Shown here: in pieces, positions 33,601 through 44,515 of the stretch
How the letters are laid out: the number at the start of each line of letters is the position of its first letter
Numbering within the stretch: the first letter of the stretch is position 1
Source: Lates calcarifer
Taxonomy: Eukaryota; Chordata; Actinopteri; Centropomidae
Assembly (NCBI RefSeq): GCF_001640805.2
Contig: NC_066833.1
Span: 1,836,222-1,900,221 of the forward strand
Length of the DNA: 64,000 bases
Direction of reading: 5' to 3'
Translations under genes and position numbers: made by a program
Notes under the pieces: model-generated
What the model was told of the DNA's origin: nothing
What the model saw: only the letters and a program-made list of their open reading frames with translations
Database searches by the model: none

Positions 33601-36600
33601 GTTTACCTCTTCAGTTGTTGAATGTGACATAAAAGCAGCAGGAATCAATTTTAACGGTTGTCTCTTTTCTCTCTGTTAACTCTGCCGACCTCAGTGACCC
33701 TGGCTGACAACGGTGAGTGTGATACAGCAGAACTAGTTCACTCATTACAGTATCTGCTGTGTTTATTCAGACATTTGATTCAGTAGTTTAATCTGTTTTT
33801 ATTTGTTTTTATTTTATCTTTGTTTTTTTTTTGGTTTTTTTTTTTGTTTTTTTGTGTGGAGAGGAGGACCTGCTCACAACCTTAAATTAAAGGATAACTC
33901 TGGGATATTTAAACCTGGGCCTTATTTTCTTGAGTTTTTGGATGTAGATGATTGATAGGGATAAAAATAAAAAAATAAAAAATCAGTGCTTTGTTGAGCA
34001 AGAAACATCAATATTTATCATGACCAGACTCCTGCAGCTCCTGTATTCTGCTCAGTAAAATTCCTGTTTTTGTCAATGGAGTCTGGTACTGATGTATAGA
34101 GATGTTTCTGGTTAAACTAAAAGAATCTTCCTCTTTAATAAAAAGCTCTGTCTCTGTAGGAATCCTACCATCATGTTGTCAGAAACTCTTTGAATTACAT
34201 TGCAGCAGCTGTTGGTGGTTGCTGGGCCAATACTTCACTAATTACAAAGATTTTTGTCCCTATCAATTATTTACACCCAAAACCATGGAAAACAAGGCCC
34301 AGGTTCAGTAATACCAGATATCTTTTGATATAAGTTTAGCACAAATAATAATTTTTCTAATTATTGGGAGCATCATTTGCTTCCACAAATTCAGAGGCGG
34401 CTAAATTGCTTCACTTGCTCAGACTAATTAAAATGTCAACCTCATGGTGACAGTAGAGGAAAAGTCAGGGGATCACTAAAGGCAGTTACTCAGTGGTTCT
34501 CCATTAACTTGGAGGACTTGAGGAGAATTAAATCTTCACATTATCCCCATCCAACATGAAGTCAGACGTTTCATGTTTGTTGAGTTTGTTGCAATTACAC
34601 AACATTTTGTGACTGTTTTGTTGTTTCATTTTTTCCAGAGGATGATCTCACACATGCTGATGACAAACATAACCTAACAGGTAAAACATGTCAGACATAA
34701 TGGTGTACAGCATCTGTAACAGTTGTTCTATACTGAAATGAATCAACATCCATCAGTGCAGTGGTAGTGACTATTGTTTTTTCTTTTCGTCAGATCTGGA
34801 AGAAATAAATTTTGGTAGGTAAGTCTGTATAAGACTCATGTAAATGTCTGATTAGTTCATGCTCAACATGAGGATTGAAGTTTTTGATTCTTTGTGCTGC
34901 AGTTCCTGTTTTAAGCACATGCTTTTGTATACTTAAAAGTGATGCTAATACTGGAGACATAGTGAGTGTTTTGAATGTGTTCTTCTTTCAGATGAGGCTG
35001 ACTCTGATGTTACTGATGGGATCTACCTGGGTAAGAAACACTAACATACTGAATTTTGTCTTGGCTTAGAATCAGCTTCTGTTAAGACACAAACCTGAAG
35101 AAGAATTAGAAATGTGCAGTTAATGAGTGAATGAGTGAACCTCTCTTCAGCTGGTTTCCGTCGGAGTTTCCGTCTCTGGAGGAGGACATCCTACAGGAAG
35201 AGACGACAGTCCTGCACCTCCTGCTCGCCCAACAGCAGCGCTATGTCCACCCCCTATGAGGAGGTGGCTCTGTATCAGCGCCCCCCGCAGGAGAACCACC
35301 GCCTCATTATTCTTGTTGGTGAGACACAAATATCTTAATCACTGCCTGAAGCTTACTAATCAGCTGAACAGGAAGTGTTTTTTTAAGTAAGTTTTAGTTT
35401 TTTGTAACGTCTGGGGCTCGTCCTGAAGTGACTGATGCTATCCCAGACAGACACTACATGTCAGGAGAGTCTCACCTCCCTGGCTCTCACCTTTAGAGGG
35501 ACAGCCCAGTAATTCACTTGTCAAAAGACGTACTACTCAGCCTGTGAAAACAGTTCAGCTGACCTTCAGGTTTTGTTTTGTTTGCTTGTTTCTTTGTTTC
35601 TTTCCTGGTCTGTTTTTAGTAGATCAGTTGAGAAATCTTGGTTTGAATAATTCATTTTAAAACAAAAGTTACACAGTGTTTCACAATAAAAGCATTCAGA
35701 TATCAAACAGGCAAGCAGCAAAACAAAACATCAGATAAGAAAAGTGGCTTTTGTCTAGAATACTTGTTGGGGGCTTCACCATGTAAAGCCTGATGGGTAA
35801 TAACTAAAATTTTATATTGAATTGCCATTGGAGAGAGGCTCTTTGCACCTTGTCTGGATTATCTTCATTTAAATAGAAGGTTTTGGGATGTCTATCTTCT
35901 CTTTGAGTCCAGGTCAGTTAGTTTGCAGAGATTATCACATTTGATGTATAAGTGAGAGTCATCAGCATAGAAGTGAACCTAAAAATTGAAAAGACAAAAT
36001 AAATGGACCAATATTTTTAGATCTCGATCTGTACTACTCTATGACTGTCAGGCCCTCGCTGCCTTTCAATCTGTGTCTTATGAATCTCAACAAAAATCAC
36101 TGTAATATCTCTCAGTTAGTTTGTGGAGAATTTCTATTCCACCACCGACTGTGTCCTGTTATCGATCAGTGTCCCGATATTTTCTTCACCCTGATTGTTC
36201 CAGTAGCGTCCTTGTATTAGTGTTATTATTGTTCTGTGGTGTCCCAGAAAGAATGAAGGAAATCATTCATCTCTTATTTTTTGTCTTTTGTTTTTCTTTT
36301 TGTTTTTTTTCCTCTGCACAGGAGCGACAGGAGTTGGAGTTAATGAACTTCGTAAGAGACTCATCAAACTAAATCCTTCGACCTTCCAGGGACCCGTACC
36401 TCGTACGTTCCCTCGTCACATTTAACACATCAATTTAGAATTTTTGTTTGTGTTTTGTTTTGTTTGTTTTTGATACACAAAAGAATGCTGCAGCTTTTGA
36501 AAACAAAGTTAAAAATCAGTAGGTCAAGACACTTGATGAAAACAAAAAACACAATTGTTAGAATTTCTGTGACGATGAAGATGAAGGTTTATTTCTTTCA

Positions 36601-39600
36601 TATAAACAACAACAACTAATGAAAACAGGATGTGATGAGCTGAAAGGACATTTAAAAACAAAGAAACAATTCTAAAATTAATTACCACTTCTTTACATCT
36701 CCAGTAAGTTATGTTAGTAGCTAAAATTAATAATGATTTTTGGATTTTTAGGTCAAGTAATCGTGAGGAACAACATTTTCTCATTATGTTAACAGAAAAC
36801 AGGACGTTGTCACGTTATGTTTCTCACAAAACATAGCTGTTGTTGCAATTTATTTGTATAGAAATTTAATTTCTGTGCGACATCACTGTGGCATCTGCAG
36901 CTGTTTTAATGTGGATTTGGTTGATGCTGTTGGATTCTGCTCAGTGTTAACATCAGAAAATTAACTACATACCTGCTTTGACTGTTTGACCAGATACCAC
37001 TCGTCGAATCAGAGCAGAGGAACAGACAGGAAGAGAGTACCACTTTGTTACCAAAGAGCTGTTTGAGTACATGGTCTGTAACCACAGGTTGGATTTTATT
37101 TTATTTTCACTGTTTACACTTTTCACATGGTTTAAATTGCGGTTTTATTTGGGTTTAGAGTCAGTAACACTTTACTTCAGCCATAGCAACTGGCCATAGT
37201 TTTCTATTTTTGCCAGTTCTGAGTTTATTCTTCAGTCAGTATCAGGTGATGCACATCATTTGATCCAGGAGAACCTGCCCTTTTTTCTGGTGCAGTGTAA
37301 AGTCACCATTGTGCATCACCTTTGTGTAAGCAGACCATATTTGACAGTCAACCAGGGATTATTTTTAATTCAGTATCAAAAGTTGTGTTTAGATGTTGTG
37401 GATCTCCATGTGAAGTTTGGTGTAAATCCACCTGTTGCTCAGTGAGTTACAGCTCACTTCTCCACTATGACACCAGAAGGCGCACTTTACCACTGAAGGC
37501 CACATTATATTAAACATTACCAAGTAACAGCAAAAAATGTACAATAAGTCAACACTGGTCATACACCAACAATAACTGTGTTATGATGACTATGGCTGTT
37601 ATACAAGTTTTATATATCACTGGAAAACAGACTGTTGATCCATGGATGACTGTAGTCTGGTGCAGTGTAGCTTTTAGCTAACAAACCAATAAAGAACTGA
37701 CTGTGTTTCCACTCTAGTGACCCCGTTATTACAGGCACTGTAAATCAGCAGTGGTTATTGTAAAGGCACCGTTCAAGTAGTCTTGAAAAGCAGACTATTC
37801 AGAAACAATTTAAAGCCTGGCTCTGTCACAAACGGTTCAAAAGTTGTTGTTTTGTTTTTTTTCATATATAGTTTTACATTTTAGAAACATTATATACACA
37901 CTCAGTAAATGGTGTATAACTCAATATTATAAGCAGATTTAGAGACATTTTGAAGTGTTCATTAATGTGCAGTTTTTGCCAATATTTCATTCTTTACCCA
38001 CTTTATAATGAATAGTTTTGGGTGTAATGATTGAAATCTATATGTAAGTTTTGTGCTTATTTAGTTTTTATTGCAGTAGACATTATTGCAGTGTTTGTGT
38101 CAATCTGTTCAGGAACAGCAGGTGGAAAGCGTTTATTGTGGTTCAAAATTGAATGTAATAACAAACAAACAGAAAAGATCTTAAATAATTTCTGTGTGTG
38201 TGTTCAGGTTTGTGGAGTATGGTGAGTATAAAGGTCACCTTTACGGGACCAGCACTGATGCCATTAATGACGTGCTGAGACGAGGACGGATGTGCATCAT
38301 CGACGTTGAACCACATGTGAGTTTCATTTAGAAGCCAGTTGAAGCTAATGTGGATTCACTTACTGTAGAGGCAGAGTAGAGGTTGGCTCAACCTCACTGA
38401 CTTCCACTGAGAAGACAACAGTCTGAGCTCAGATGAAAGGTCAGTGTGTGATGGACAGAGACTGTAGGAAGGAGGGTGCTGATGGAGAAGGTCAGAGAGG
38501 CAGGAGGGGGCTTGGTTATGGAGGGGTTTATAAGTGATGAGATGGAGTTTGAGTTGGATGTGTTCTGGGACATGAAGGGATAGGCAGAGGTGAGCTGTGT
38601 TTTTCAGATGGAAAAAGGCAGTTTGGTGATGAGATTTAGACCCAGGTGACACCAGGAGGTGGTACTCAACCTTGTACAGAGGAGGTCTTTATCCAAAGCA
38701 TGCCTGTTTGTCATGGATTCACTTATTTATTCCTTCAGAGGAAACACTGTTGATCTTTCAGGGGGTTTAACGGTGGTAAGCATCATGTTGTGTAGCTTGT
38801 AAAAACCCCTGAGTGGGTTTTTTTAAATTTGGGGCTAAATAAATAAAATTGGCTTCACTAAAAATGGTAGGACCTCACAATTCAAAATGGTTCCCAGAGA
38901 ACTACAGACCTTCACAGGCTCTTTTCTGTTTGGATTCTCATCGTCAACACTGAAATGACATAAGTTAGCCAGCAGTTGGTATAGCAACATCAAAACTCAT
39001 GTATGGGAAATACATGGGTTGCGTATAAACTCAGTAAAGCCTGGATTTCACTGTCAGTCCATTTATTCATGTTTTGTTCCGTTTATTATCAACATGTTTC
39101 TCTTGGTCCCTCAAAACAGTGTTCTAAGAACTGTTCCCGGTTCTTACAATGCAGGCATAATAAAAAGGGGAGGGTTCACCAACTGTTCCTCTGCTCTAAA
39201 AAAACATCACGTTGTCTACAGTTATCTCTTGGTCCCAGATGAGTGCTAATTGGTTAAACTAATTTTGATCAACCTATCAGAGGTGAGAATGTTTAAGTGT
39301 TAGTTTTCAGTAATAGTAGACAAAATGAAACACCAGCTAACAGGCTCATTTTTCAAAAACATTCATGTTACAGGACGAGGCTGAGGTTAAAAGGTCTCTG
39401 AACACTTCCCGGCTCCAGCTCACAGCTGCTGGTCACTGTAATTTTAGGCCAAAGTTAACCTTAAACAAGAGGAAATAGTGCATTAGCGGATTAGTACAGT
39501 AACCCCAGATGTGCTGTTTTATTGTCAGAGCATCCAGCCGCTGAGGACAGGAAAACTGAAGCCTTACGTGATTTTCATCAAAGCCCCCAGCCCAGACAGA

Positions 39601-40243
39601 CTGAGACAGACCCGCAGAGATGCCCGAATCATCACCAACTACACCATCAACAGAGCTTTCACAGTAAGAGCCCTGTTCCTCAGAGATGTCTGAACCTTCA
39701 GTCAGCACTCTCTGACATGCTTGGTAGTCAGTTGGCTGCAATTATCGTTCTCACCACTAGATGTCACTAAATTTCAAGCACTTTTAAGCAACCTAATAAA
39801 TCTAAAAACCTAATTCTGAGGCTTTGCTCTACAAATCCAACCCTGTAAGGTAACAACACTGAAGAAATTAACTCTAAAAGCATCTTCAAACAGTTCAGTC
39901 CAGTTGGTTGAGGCAGAAGATAAAAGCCTCACCACAAATATTACCAGAACAACAACACCAGGGTCACACACTGAATGTTACACATGAGGACCAGTAAACT
40001 TTGATGTGCAGTAAAAGAGGAGGGCTGTTCAGCAGTCTTGTGTTTCTCCCTCTGCAGGAGGATGATTTTGTGGAGCTGGAGGAGGCGTCGCGCCTGATGG
40101 AGACAAAGTACAAACAGTTTTTCGACAGCGTGCTGGTGAACGACGACCTGCAGGACGCCTGCATGCAGCTCTGCTCCATCATCCAACAGGCTCAGGACGA
40201 ACCACAGTGGATACCTGTCAGCTGGAGCCGGAGAGACGAGTAG
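24609..40243 (+). CDS. mpp4: Membrane-associated guanylate kinase p55 family member MPP4
   Basis: Scaffold of the p55 MAGUK family, known from photoreceptor synapses, where it links PSD-95-type and Veli/Lin7 proteins. Twenty coding exons join in phase to 612 codons plus TAG; human MPP4 is about 640. Exons: 24609-24639, 25772-25893, 25978-26055, 26495-26578, 26676-26807, 31212-31293, 31448-31533, 32215-32289, 32584-32780, 33378-33436, 33695-33712, 34639-34680, 34794-34814, 34992-35030, 35151-35318, 36322-36402, 36994-37087, 38208-38316, 39529-39663, 40058-40243. Domains: two L27 (about 12-115), PDZ (about 137-220), SH3 (about 232-296), basic HOOK (about 356-375), guanylate-kinase-like (about 405-605). 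The nucleotide loop reads [10 protein letters not shown], without the catalytic Lys, as in other MAGUKs. MPP4 is chosen over MPP3/MPP7 because of [14 protein letters not shown] and EPQWIPVSW, and because tmem237 follows. All donors are GT and acceptors AG. The first exon may lie upstream. Confidence 0.93.
25187..25370. repeat. Palindromic copy of intron repeat family A
   Basis: 'gctggaataccactggcctc' at 25190-25209 is mirrored by 'gaggcagtggtattccagc' at 25342-25361. Inside it, 'gtgtctgtgttactgtga' is mirrored by 'tcactgacagtaacacagac'. The whole 180 bp can fold into a stem. It shares sequence with 42090-42265 and the other family A copies. Confidence 0.75.
27030..27420. repeat. Family A repeat, full-length-like copy
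   Basis: It begins 'aaaggataactctggtattt' and has the core 'caggattcctacagagacag', 'ctttttattaaagaggaag' and 'accagactccattgacaaaa', then 'gtggtattccggcagctcct'. It lies just upstream of the unrecognised exon at 27486. Confidence 0.75.
27486..29407 (+). CDS. Unrecognised two-exon open frame nested in mpp4 intron 5
   Basis: I do not recognise this protein. A long frame 28298-29407 has a polypyrimidine acceptor at 28376. Upstream, a frame free of stops from 27447 ends at donor 'g/gtaaga' at 27793. Joining 27792 to 28377 keeps frame (phase 1 to phase 1). Exon 27486-27792 is Arg/Leu-rich ([17 protein letters not shown]). Exon 28377-29407 has Pro/Ser-rich arms, a helical Glu/Ala/Leu segment at about 28810-29030 ([19 protein letters not shown]), a run of prolines, a Ser tract (29148-29187) and a Lys-rich end. 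There is no Met in frame in the first exon, so translation must enter from upstream. The acceptor at 27485 is phase 0, the phase in which mpp4 exon 5 ends. It could be an alternative 3' end of mpp4 or a separate gene with an unseen first exon. Joined length is 445 codons. Confidence 0.5.
30130..30790. mobile_element. Non-autonomous element, copy 1 (imperfect terminal inverted repeats)
   Basis: It starts near 'tggaaactttccagaaattt' (about 30160) and ends near 'ggaattcatggaaagttgcc' (about 30748-30767), which are imperfect inverted repeats. The interior phrase 'ctggaaatttggggtaattt' recurs in copy 2 at 45905-46330. Both have 'gatttattttttgct'. It is non-coding and consistent with a MITE-type DNA transposon. 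Confidence 0.6.
30800..31060. repeat. Old dispersed repeat flanking the MITE
   Basis: 'ggcccaaggtttgacccttg', then 'cgatcatagaccttccag', together with 'ggtgtcatctgcacaataa' at 30073, resemble two halves of one fish LINE-associated repeat, split by the element at 30130-30790. Identification is by appearance only. Confidence 0.35.
33095..33275. repeat. Family A repeat copy in mpp4 intron 9
   Basis: It contains 'gataactccactgtaggctc', 'aggattcctacagagacaga', 'ttattaaagaggaagatc' and 'tgtttttatcaatggactct', matching 27030-27420. Confidence 0.75.
33885..34320. repeat. Family A repeat copy, inverted core, mpp4 intron 11
   Basis: Core read in the opposite sense ('gtctctgtaggaatcctacc' at 34151, 'cctctttaataaaaagctc' at 34130) between 'ggataactctgggatattt' at 33893 and 'atcaattatttacacccaaa' at 34263. 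This is the most complete copy in this orientation. Confidence 0.7.
38370..38655 (-). pseudogene. LINE reverse-transcriptase C-terminal fragment
   Basis: The minus strand translates to phrases such as [20 protein letters not shown] and [12 protein letters not shown], the same C-terminal domain type as at 15722-16370 but from a different element. It is 5' and 3' truncated and lies in mpp4 intron 18. Confidence 0.6.
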
Positions 40244-40973
40244 AGGGGGAGAGGTGGGAGGAAGACAAAATGGAGGTGGCGAGAAGGAGAAACAAGTGAG
40301 ATGAATGCAAGCAAGAAATAGGATAAAAAAGATGGACAATATAAAATTAATTTGAATCTGTACAGTGTCTGTTCAGCTTTGTGTCACGTTAACTCACATT
40401 TTCTGTTAAAAGTCACACTTTATGGTTATAATCCCAAAGATTTCCATGAAATCAACAATGGTTGGTACGAGCCAAAAACTAACCAATTTAATAATTATTA
40501 ATAATTTTATAATTTAACCAAAGTCTGGAGACAGTGGTTAAATCCTTATCATGTTTTTTTTTTTTCTTTTGCCTGATTCGAAAACTAAATGCAGTGCAGT
40601 AAAAGTACGATATTTTCTTACAGAGGAGTAGAGATAGAAAGAAGCAGAAGATTGAGACACTCAGGTGAAGTACACATACCTCAAAATTGTAAAAAAAAAA
40701 AAAAAAAGCAGTGACAGTTTTTGTTTGTTTGTTTGTTTGTTTTTTGGCTGCTGAGCAGGTCGTGAACAGAGGTTTTTTTACAGCCTGCAGCAGCTGAAAA
40801 GACCAGAGCTGTGAAGCTGTGGTCCAGACAGATAAACAATGAGATGAAAATAACTTCAAATAGCTTTTTTTCTGATGTTCGCAGTTTTTGTCATGAACAT
40901 TTTCAGAAATATTACACTGCGAAAAAGCAACAGTTTGCAGAAGTAGGATGGTTTTTCTGAGCTTTCTACTGTG

Positions 40974-40979
40974 AATAAA
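40974..40979 (+). terminator. mpp4: Candidate poly(A) signal of mpp4
   Basis: First canonical AATAAA downstream of the mpp4 stop, giving a 3' untranslated region of about 0.75 kb. A poly(A/T)-rich low-complexity region lies at 40550-40750. Confidence 0.45.
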
Positions 40980-40999
40980 GGCATCAACCAATCACAAAA

Positions 41000-42088
41000 G
41001 CCCCCTCTACACAGAGATCACACTCTATTGTTAAGAAGACCCTTGAATACACCACCTTTGCTTGTTTACACTGAACCACACAGAATCCAGTGTAATGTGG
41101 CCTCAGTGTGTGATTTTTTGTACAGCGATGCAACATGTGCAACATGATGGGTTACACAGCAGTGTCATCGTGGTGGAGCTTCAGCTCCTGTATATTCACA
41201 GACAAGTACTTTCATCTTATTTATTCTCATCTGTATGTAACTTATGGCCACTTGGCCACGCAGTACTTGAGTAAATGTACTTAGTTACTTTCCACCTCTG
41301 AGCTCAGTTTCACCTCAGCAGCACCAGAACCTTTATATTCCACCCAGTTAGACTTAACTCTTACTGTCACAGTAACAACAACATGTCCATACTGTGTGTG
41401 CTAATTAAAGATCAAGATAAAATCATGTGGGTGCCTGTGTCTCTCTAAACCTCCACCCCCCCTCCACCCTCTCCTCTCTGTGTCTCTGTGTTTCTCAGGT
41501 TAATCCTGTGCAGGGCAGATGTAGCTCAGCCGATTTGACAGGAGGATTAGTATCTTCTCCCTGCATCATTCAGCTTTACTGTCATCTATACAAGCAGATA
41601 ACATGAGACAGTGAGTGGGAAATTTAACTACACAAACCCACAGTGTCACTCTGTGGTTACATGTTGAAATGTTCTTTATGAGGTGAGATGATGGAGTCGA
41701 TTGTTGGTGTGGATGAAAGGTAAAACAGACGTGTTATTATAAATAAAATTTAAAAAGCTGCATTCATAAAGTACATTTAATTACTCACTTAACACATTAA
41801 TTGTGTAAATTGAGTAAATGCAGTGGCACACTCCTGGCTTCATGTGCACAGTATGTAAGTGTGTGTGTGTTGGTCTAATAGGATTCGTTGTGTTGACCTG
41901 GTTTCTGTGGTGAAGGTTTTTACCTTTGACCTGTTCACCTCAGGGAGGACCGACACACCTGCTCAGTTTCTGCAGTTACAACGACTGAGATTTGTGGGTG
42001 TCACAGTACTCATGATTTCTCAAAAACCAACTTAATATAAAGTCATAAAATAAACCAACTTAATATCATTAGCTGGAGGGAGTTGCTT
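41000..42088. other. Intergenic between mpp4 and tmem237, no gene seen
   Basis: No coding or RNA gene is recognised. Confidence 0.45.
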
Positions 42089-42089
42089 G

Positions 42090-42265
42090 TGTGTCTGTGT
42101 TACTGTGTGGTACTTTTACTTCAGTAAAGTATCTGATTACTTCCTCCACCACTGAAAGTCACACAGTAACACAGACACACTAACAGATGGAGGCAGTGGT
42201 ATTCCAGCAGCTCCTGTGTTCTGCTCGGTAAAATCACTGTTTTTGTCAATGGAGTCTGGAATCTT
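42090..42265. repeat. Family A repeat copy with perfect 20-bp inverted repeat
   Basis: The 20 bases at 42090-42109 ('tgtgtctgtgttactgtgtg') are the exact reverse complement of 42160-42179. They are followed by 'ggaggcagtggtattccagc' and 'tttttgtcaatggagtctgg', as in the other copies. Confidence 0.8.
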
Positions 42266-43620
42266 AATATCCATTTTTATGCAGATGATTCCATCCTGTA
42301 TACACGTGGTTTTTCTTCAACTCAAACTAAGATTACAATTTGCCTTTACTCTTCTTCGGACATCTACCACTGTCCTGTAACTAAACCTGCTCAGATAATT
42401 AAATAAATAAAGGTAATAATAATTCTAAATTCTCATGTAGAAGCCGCTGAGCAGTTACCAGAAACTCTTCAGCGAATATTAACATCTATGATTTTCAACA
42501 AGCGTATCTAAAATCTCAGTCTTGGCATTAATTTGCAGGGAAACCACCAAAACATTATTTAAGAAAAGTCCAATAATTCAGACCATTTCTGATTGAACGT
42601 CCAGGCACAGGATGGAGTCGAGTGTTTCTGAGCTGCAGAGTAAACAGTGACTGGGTCTGTTGACGGAAAAGATTGGCAGCAGGCTGAGGGATTATCAGCA
42701 TCCATGGCTGATTTGGAGCGGTGCCAGCTGGTGACATTGCAGCTGATCAGCCAATCACAAAGCTCCCAGAGGGCTGTCACAGCTCAGCACATGATCCACC
42801 TGCCACTCTAAACCCCGGGACAAGTCTCAAATCTGCAAATGAGCCTCCTCTCCCCCATCTGTTTCAGCTTTCCGCTCCATACTATCTCTTCACTTTGATT
42901 TATGCTAAGTTTTCATTTAAAGGTTCTTAAGTCCGCAGTCATCCTGAAAGCACCACCTGGGATTAAACAATAGCAGAGGACAGAGATTCAAAGTGAAGGA
43001 CGGAGAATTTTAACACTGAGGCTCCCCCTAAGACACTTTCCCCCCAGCTTGATAAGATCAGAGACGGAGGAAGGTTGTGACTGTAGTGTTTCCTCTTCAT
43101 AGCTGCAGACAGACTCAGCTGCACAGGTGAGACACTGATTCATAGTATCTTTTGTTGTATAGAAATAGTTCCTCTTTGTGACAGAAACCAGGAGTGCACT
43201 AGACCATTTAAGCACTGATTTCAATTAATATTTTGATTTCTTTTATTCCTCTAAGAGCAAGTAGCCATGTTTCACCTCTCAGGTTTTGATTCTGTTTTTA
43301 AAGAAAACAGTTTGACATTGCGCAGTGTTCGCTGCTAGTACTAAAAGTTACATGAGTACCAATAGATTAGATTCATCTTTTTAGTCGTTATGGTCATTTT
43401 CAAAAAAAAAAACTTCCTGATCTAGAAGTAAGGGTAGAAAAGTAAGGGTAAACACTACAATATACTCTAGCAGTTTGCAACGGTGAAAGTCTGGTAAAGA
43501 TGATCATATACCTCATCCAGGTGTGGCTGTTTGCTGTTTATTATTTTGGATACCTGGACCATTAGTTGTGTTGAATCACTTTTGAACATCCATTCAATAA
43601 TACACCAATACAAACTCACC
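42266..43620. other. Intergenic, no gene seen
   Basis: Spacer upstream of tmem237. It probably contains the non-coding first exon and promoter of tmem237, since the first coding exon has its own acceptor, but no single candidate stands out. Confidence 0.35.
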
Positions 43621-43629
43621 AAAGTTCAT

Positions 43630-44060
43630 GTAAAGATATCCTTTTAATGTGGTATCTTTGGTACATTTGAAGCAGTATCTGCAGTCCATCAGTTTGTTAA
43701 GTCTTTAAAAACTTTACGTCCAAATTCATTCAGGTTGAATCATCCAAAAACACTCTTAGCATTCACCTGGTGGAGTTTGGATTAAGGTTATAGGGTTGTC
43801 AGGGTGGTTAATTCAGGTGACCCATCCCAATAACATCCCACACAACTGTTTTAAACCTCCTGTAAGAACGCGTTCAGTGATGGTGATGTAAAAATAACCT
43901 TTTAATGTGGTACCTACAGTCCAACAGAGTCCAACAGTGTGCTCAGTCCAAATTCATTGCAAGGGTTAAATAATTCAAAACATTCACCTGGTGGAGTTAG
44001 GATTAAGGGTCGGGGAGTTCGTTTAGGTGAGCTATCCCAATAAGGCAAGTGGTGGTTAAC
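43630..44060. repeat. Diverged tandem duplication, two units of about 200 bp
   Basis: 'ccttttaatgtggta' occurs at about 43640 and 43898, 'gtccaaattcatt' at about 43718 and 43947, 'attcacctggtggagtt' at 43761 and 43982, and the close 'cccatcccaataa' or 'ctatcccaataa' ends each unit. The two units are degenerate and non-coding. Confidence 0.7.
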
Positions 44061-44515
44061 TCAGAGTTCACCTACCAGCTTTTCCTGGTGCCTTTATCCA
44101 CATGTTGTCATTGTTCTGTTTCTAAAACCAGACCAGCAGGTGGTCTAGATGAGAAGACTGATAGATATGAGAGCTTTGTCGATCAGAAAAGTCGTAAATA
44201 TTGTCTAACCAAAGCTGGAAATGTGTCTAATTGAGTTATGCTGTGTCAAAACACTGAACCCTGAAATGATCCAAAGTGAGTAAACTAACATGGCAGAAAT
44301 CCTTAAAATTCTTTGTGGTTTGGTTCCTGAAGCTTTGCCCCTCCACCTGTCCTCAAAGCTCAGGCTAATCCAGTTATCTCAAACAGGCCTTACCACCCGG
44401 CCACCTCAAGATCCTTGTTAAATGTTAACGGACTGACCTAAATTGTGGTCTGCTGCCCACTGAAAGCGTCCAGCAAGTGTTAAACGGTTGATCCTCTCAC
44501 AGGGAGGACGTCGCC

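Noticed and set aside
40488..40991. Minus-strand frame of 167 codons
   Set aside because: Runs through poly(A/T) tracts in the probable mpp4 3' untranslated region; composition is low-complexity and there is no domain.
42555..42780. Overlapping minus-strand frames upstream of tmem237
   Set aside because: Short, no homology, no splice or promoter support.
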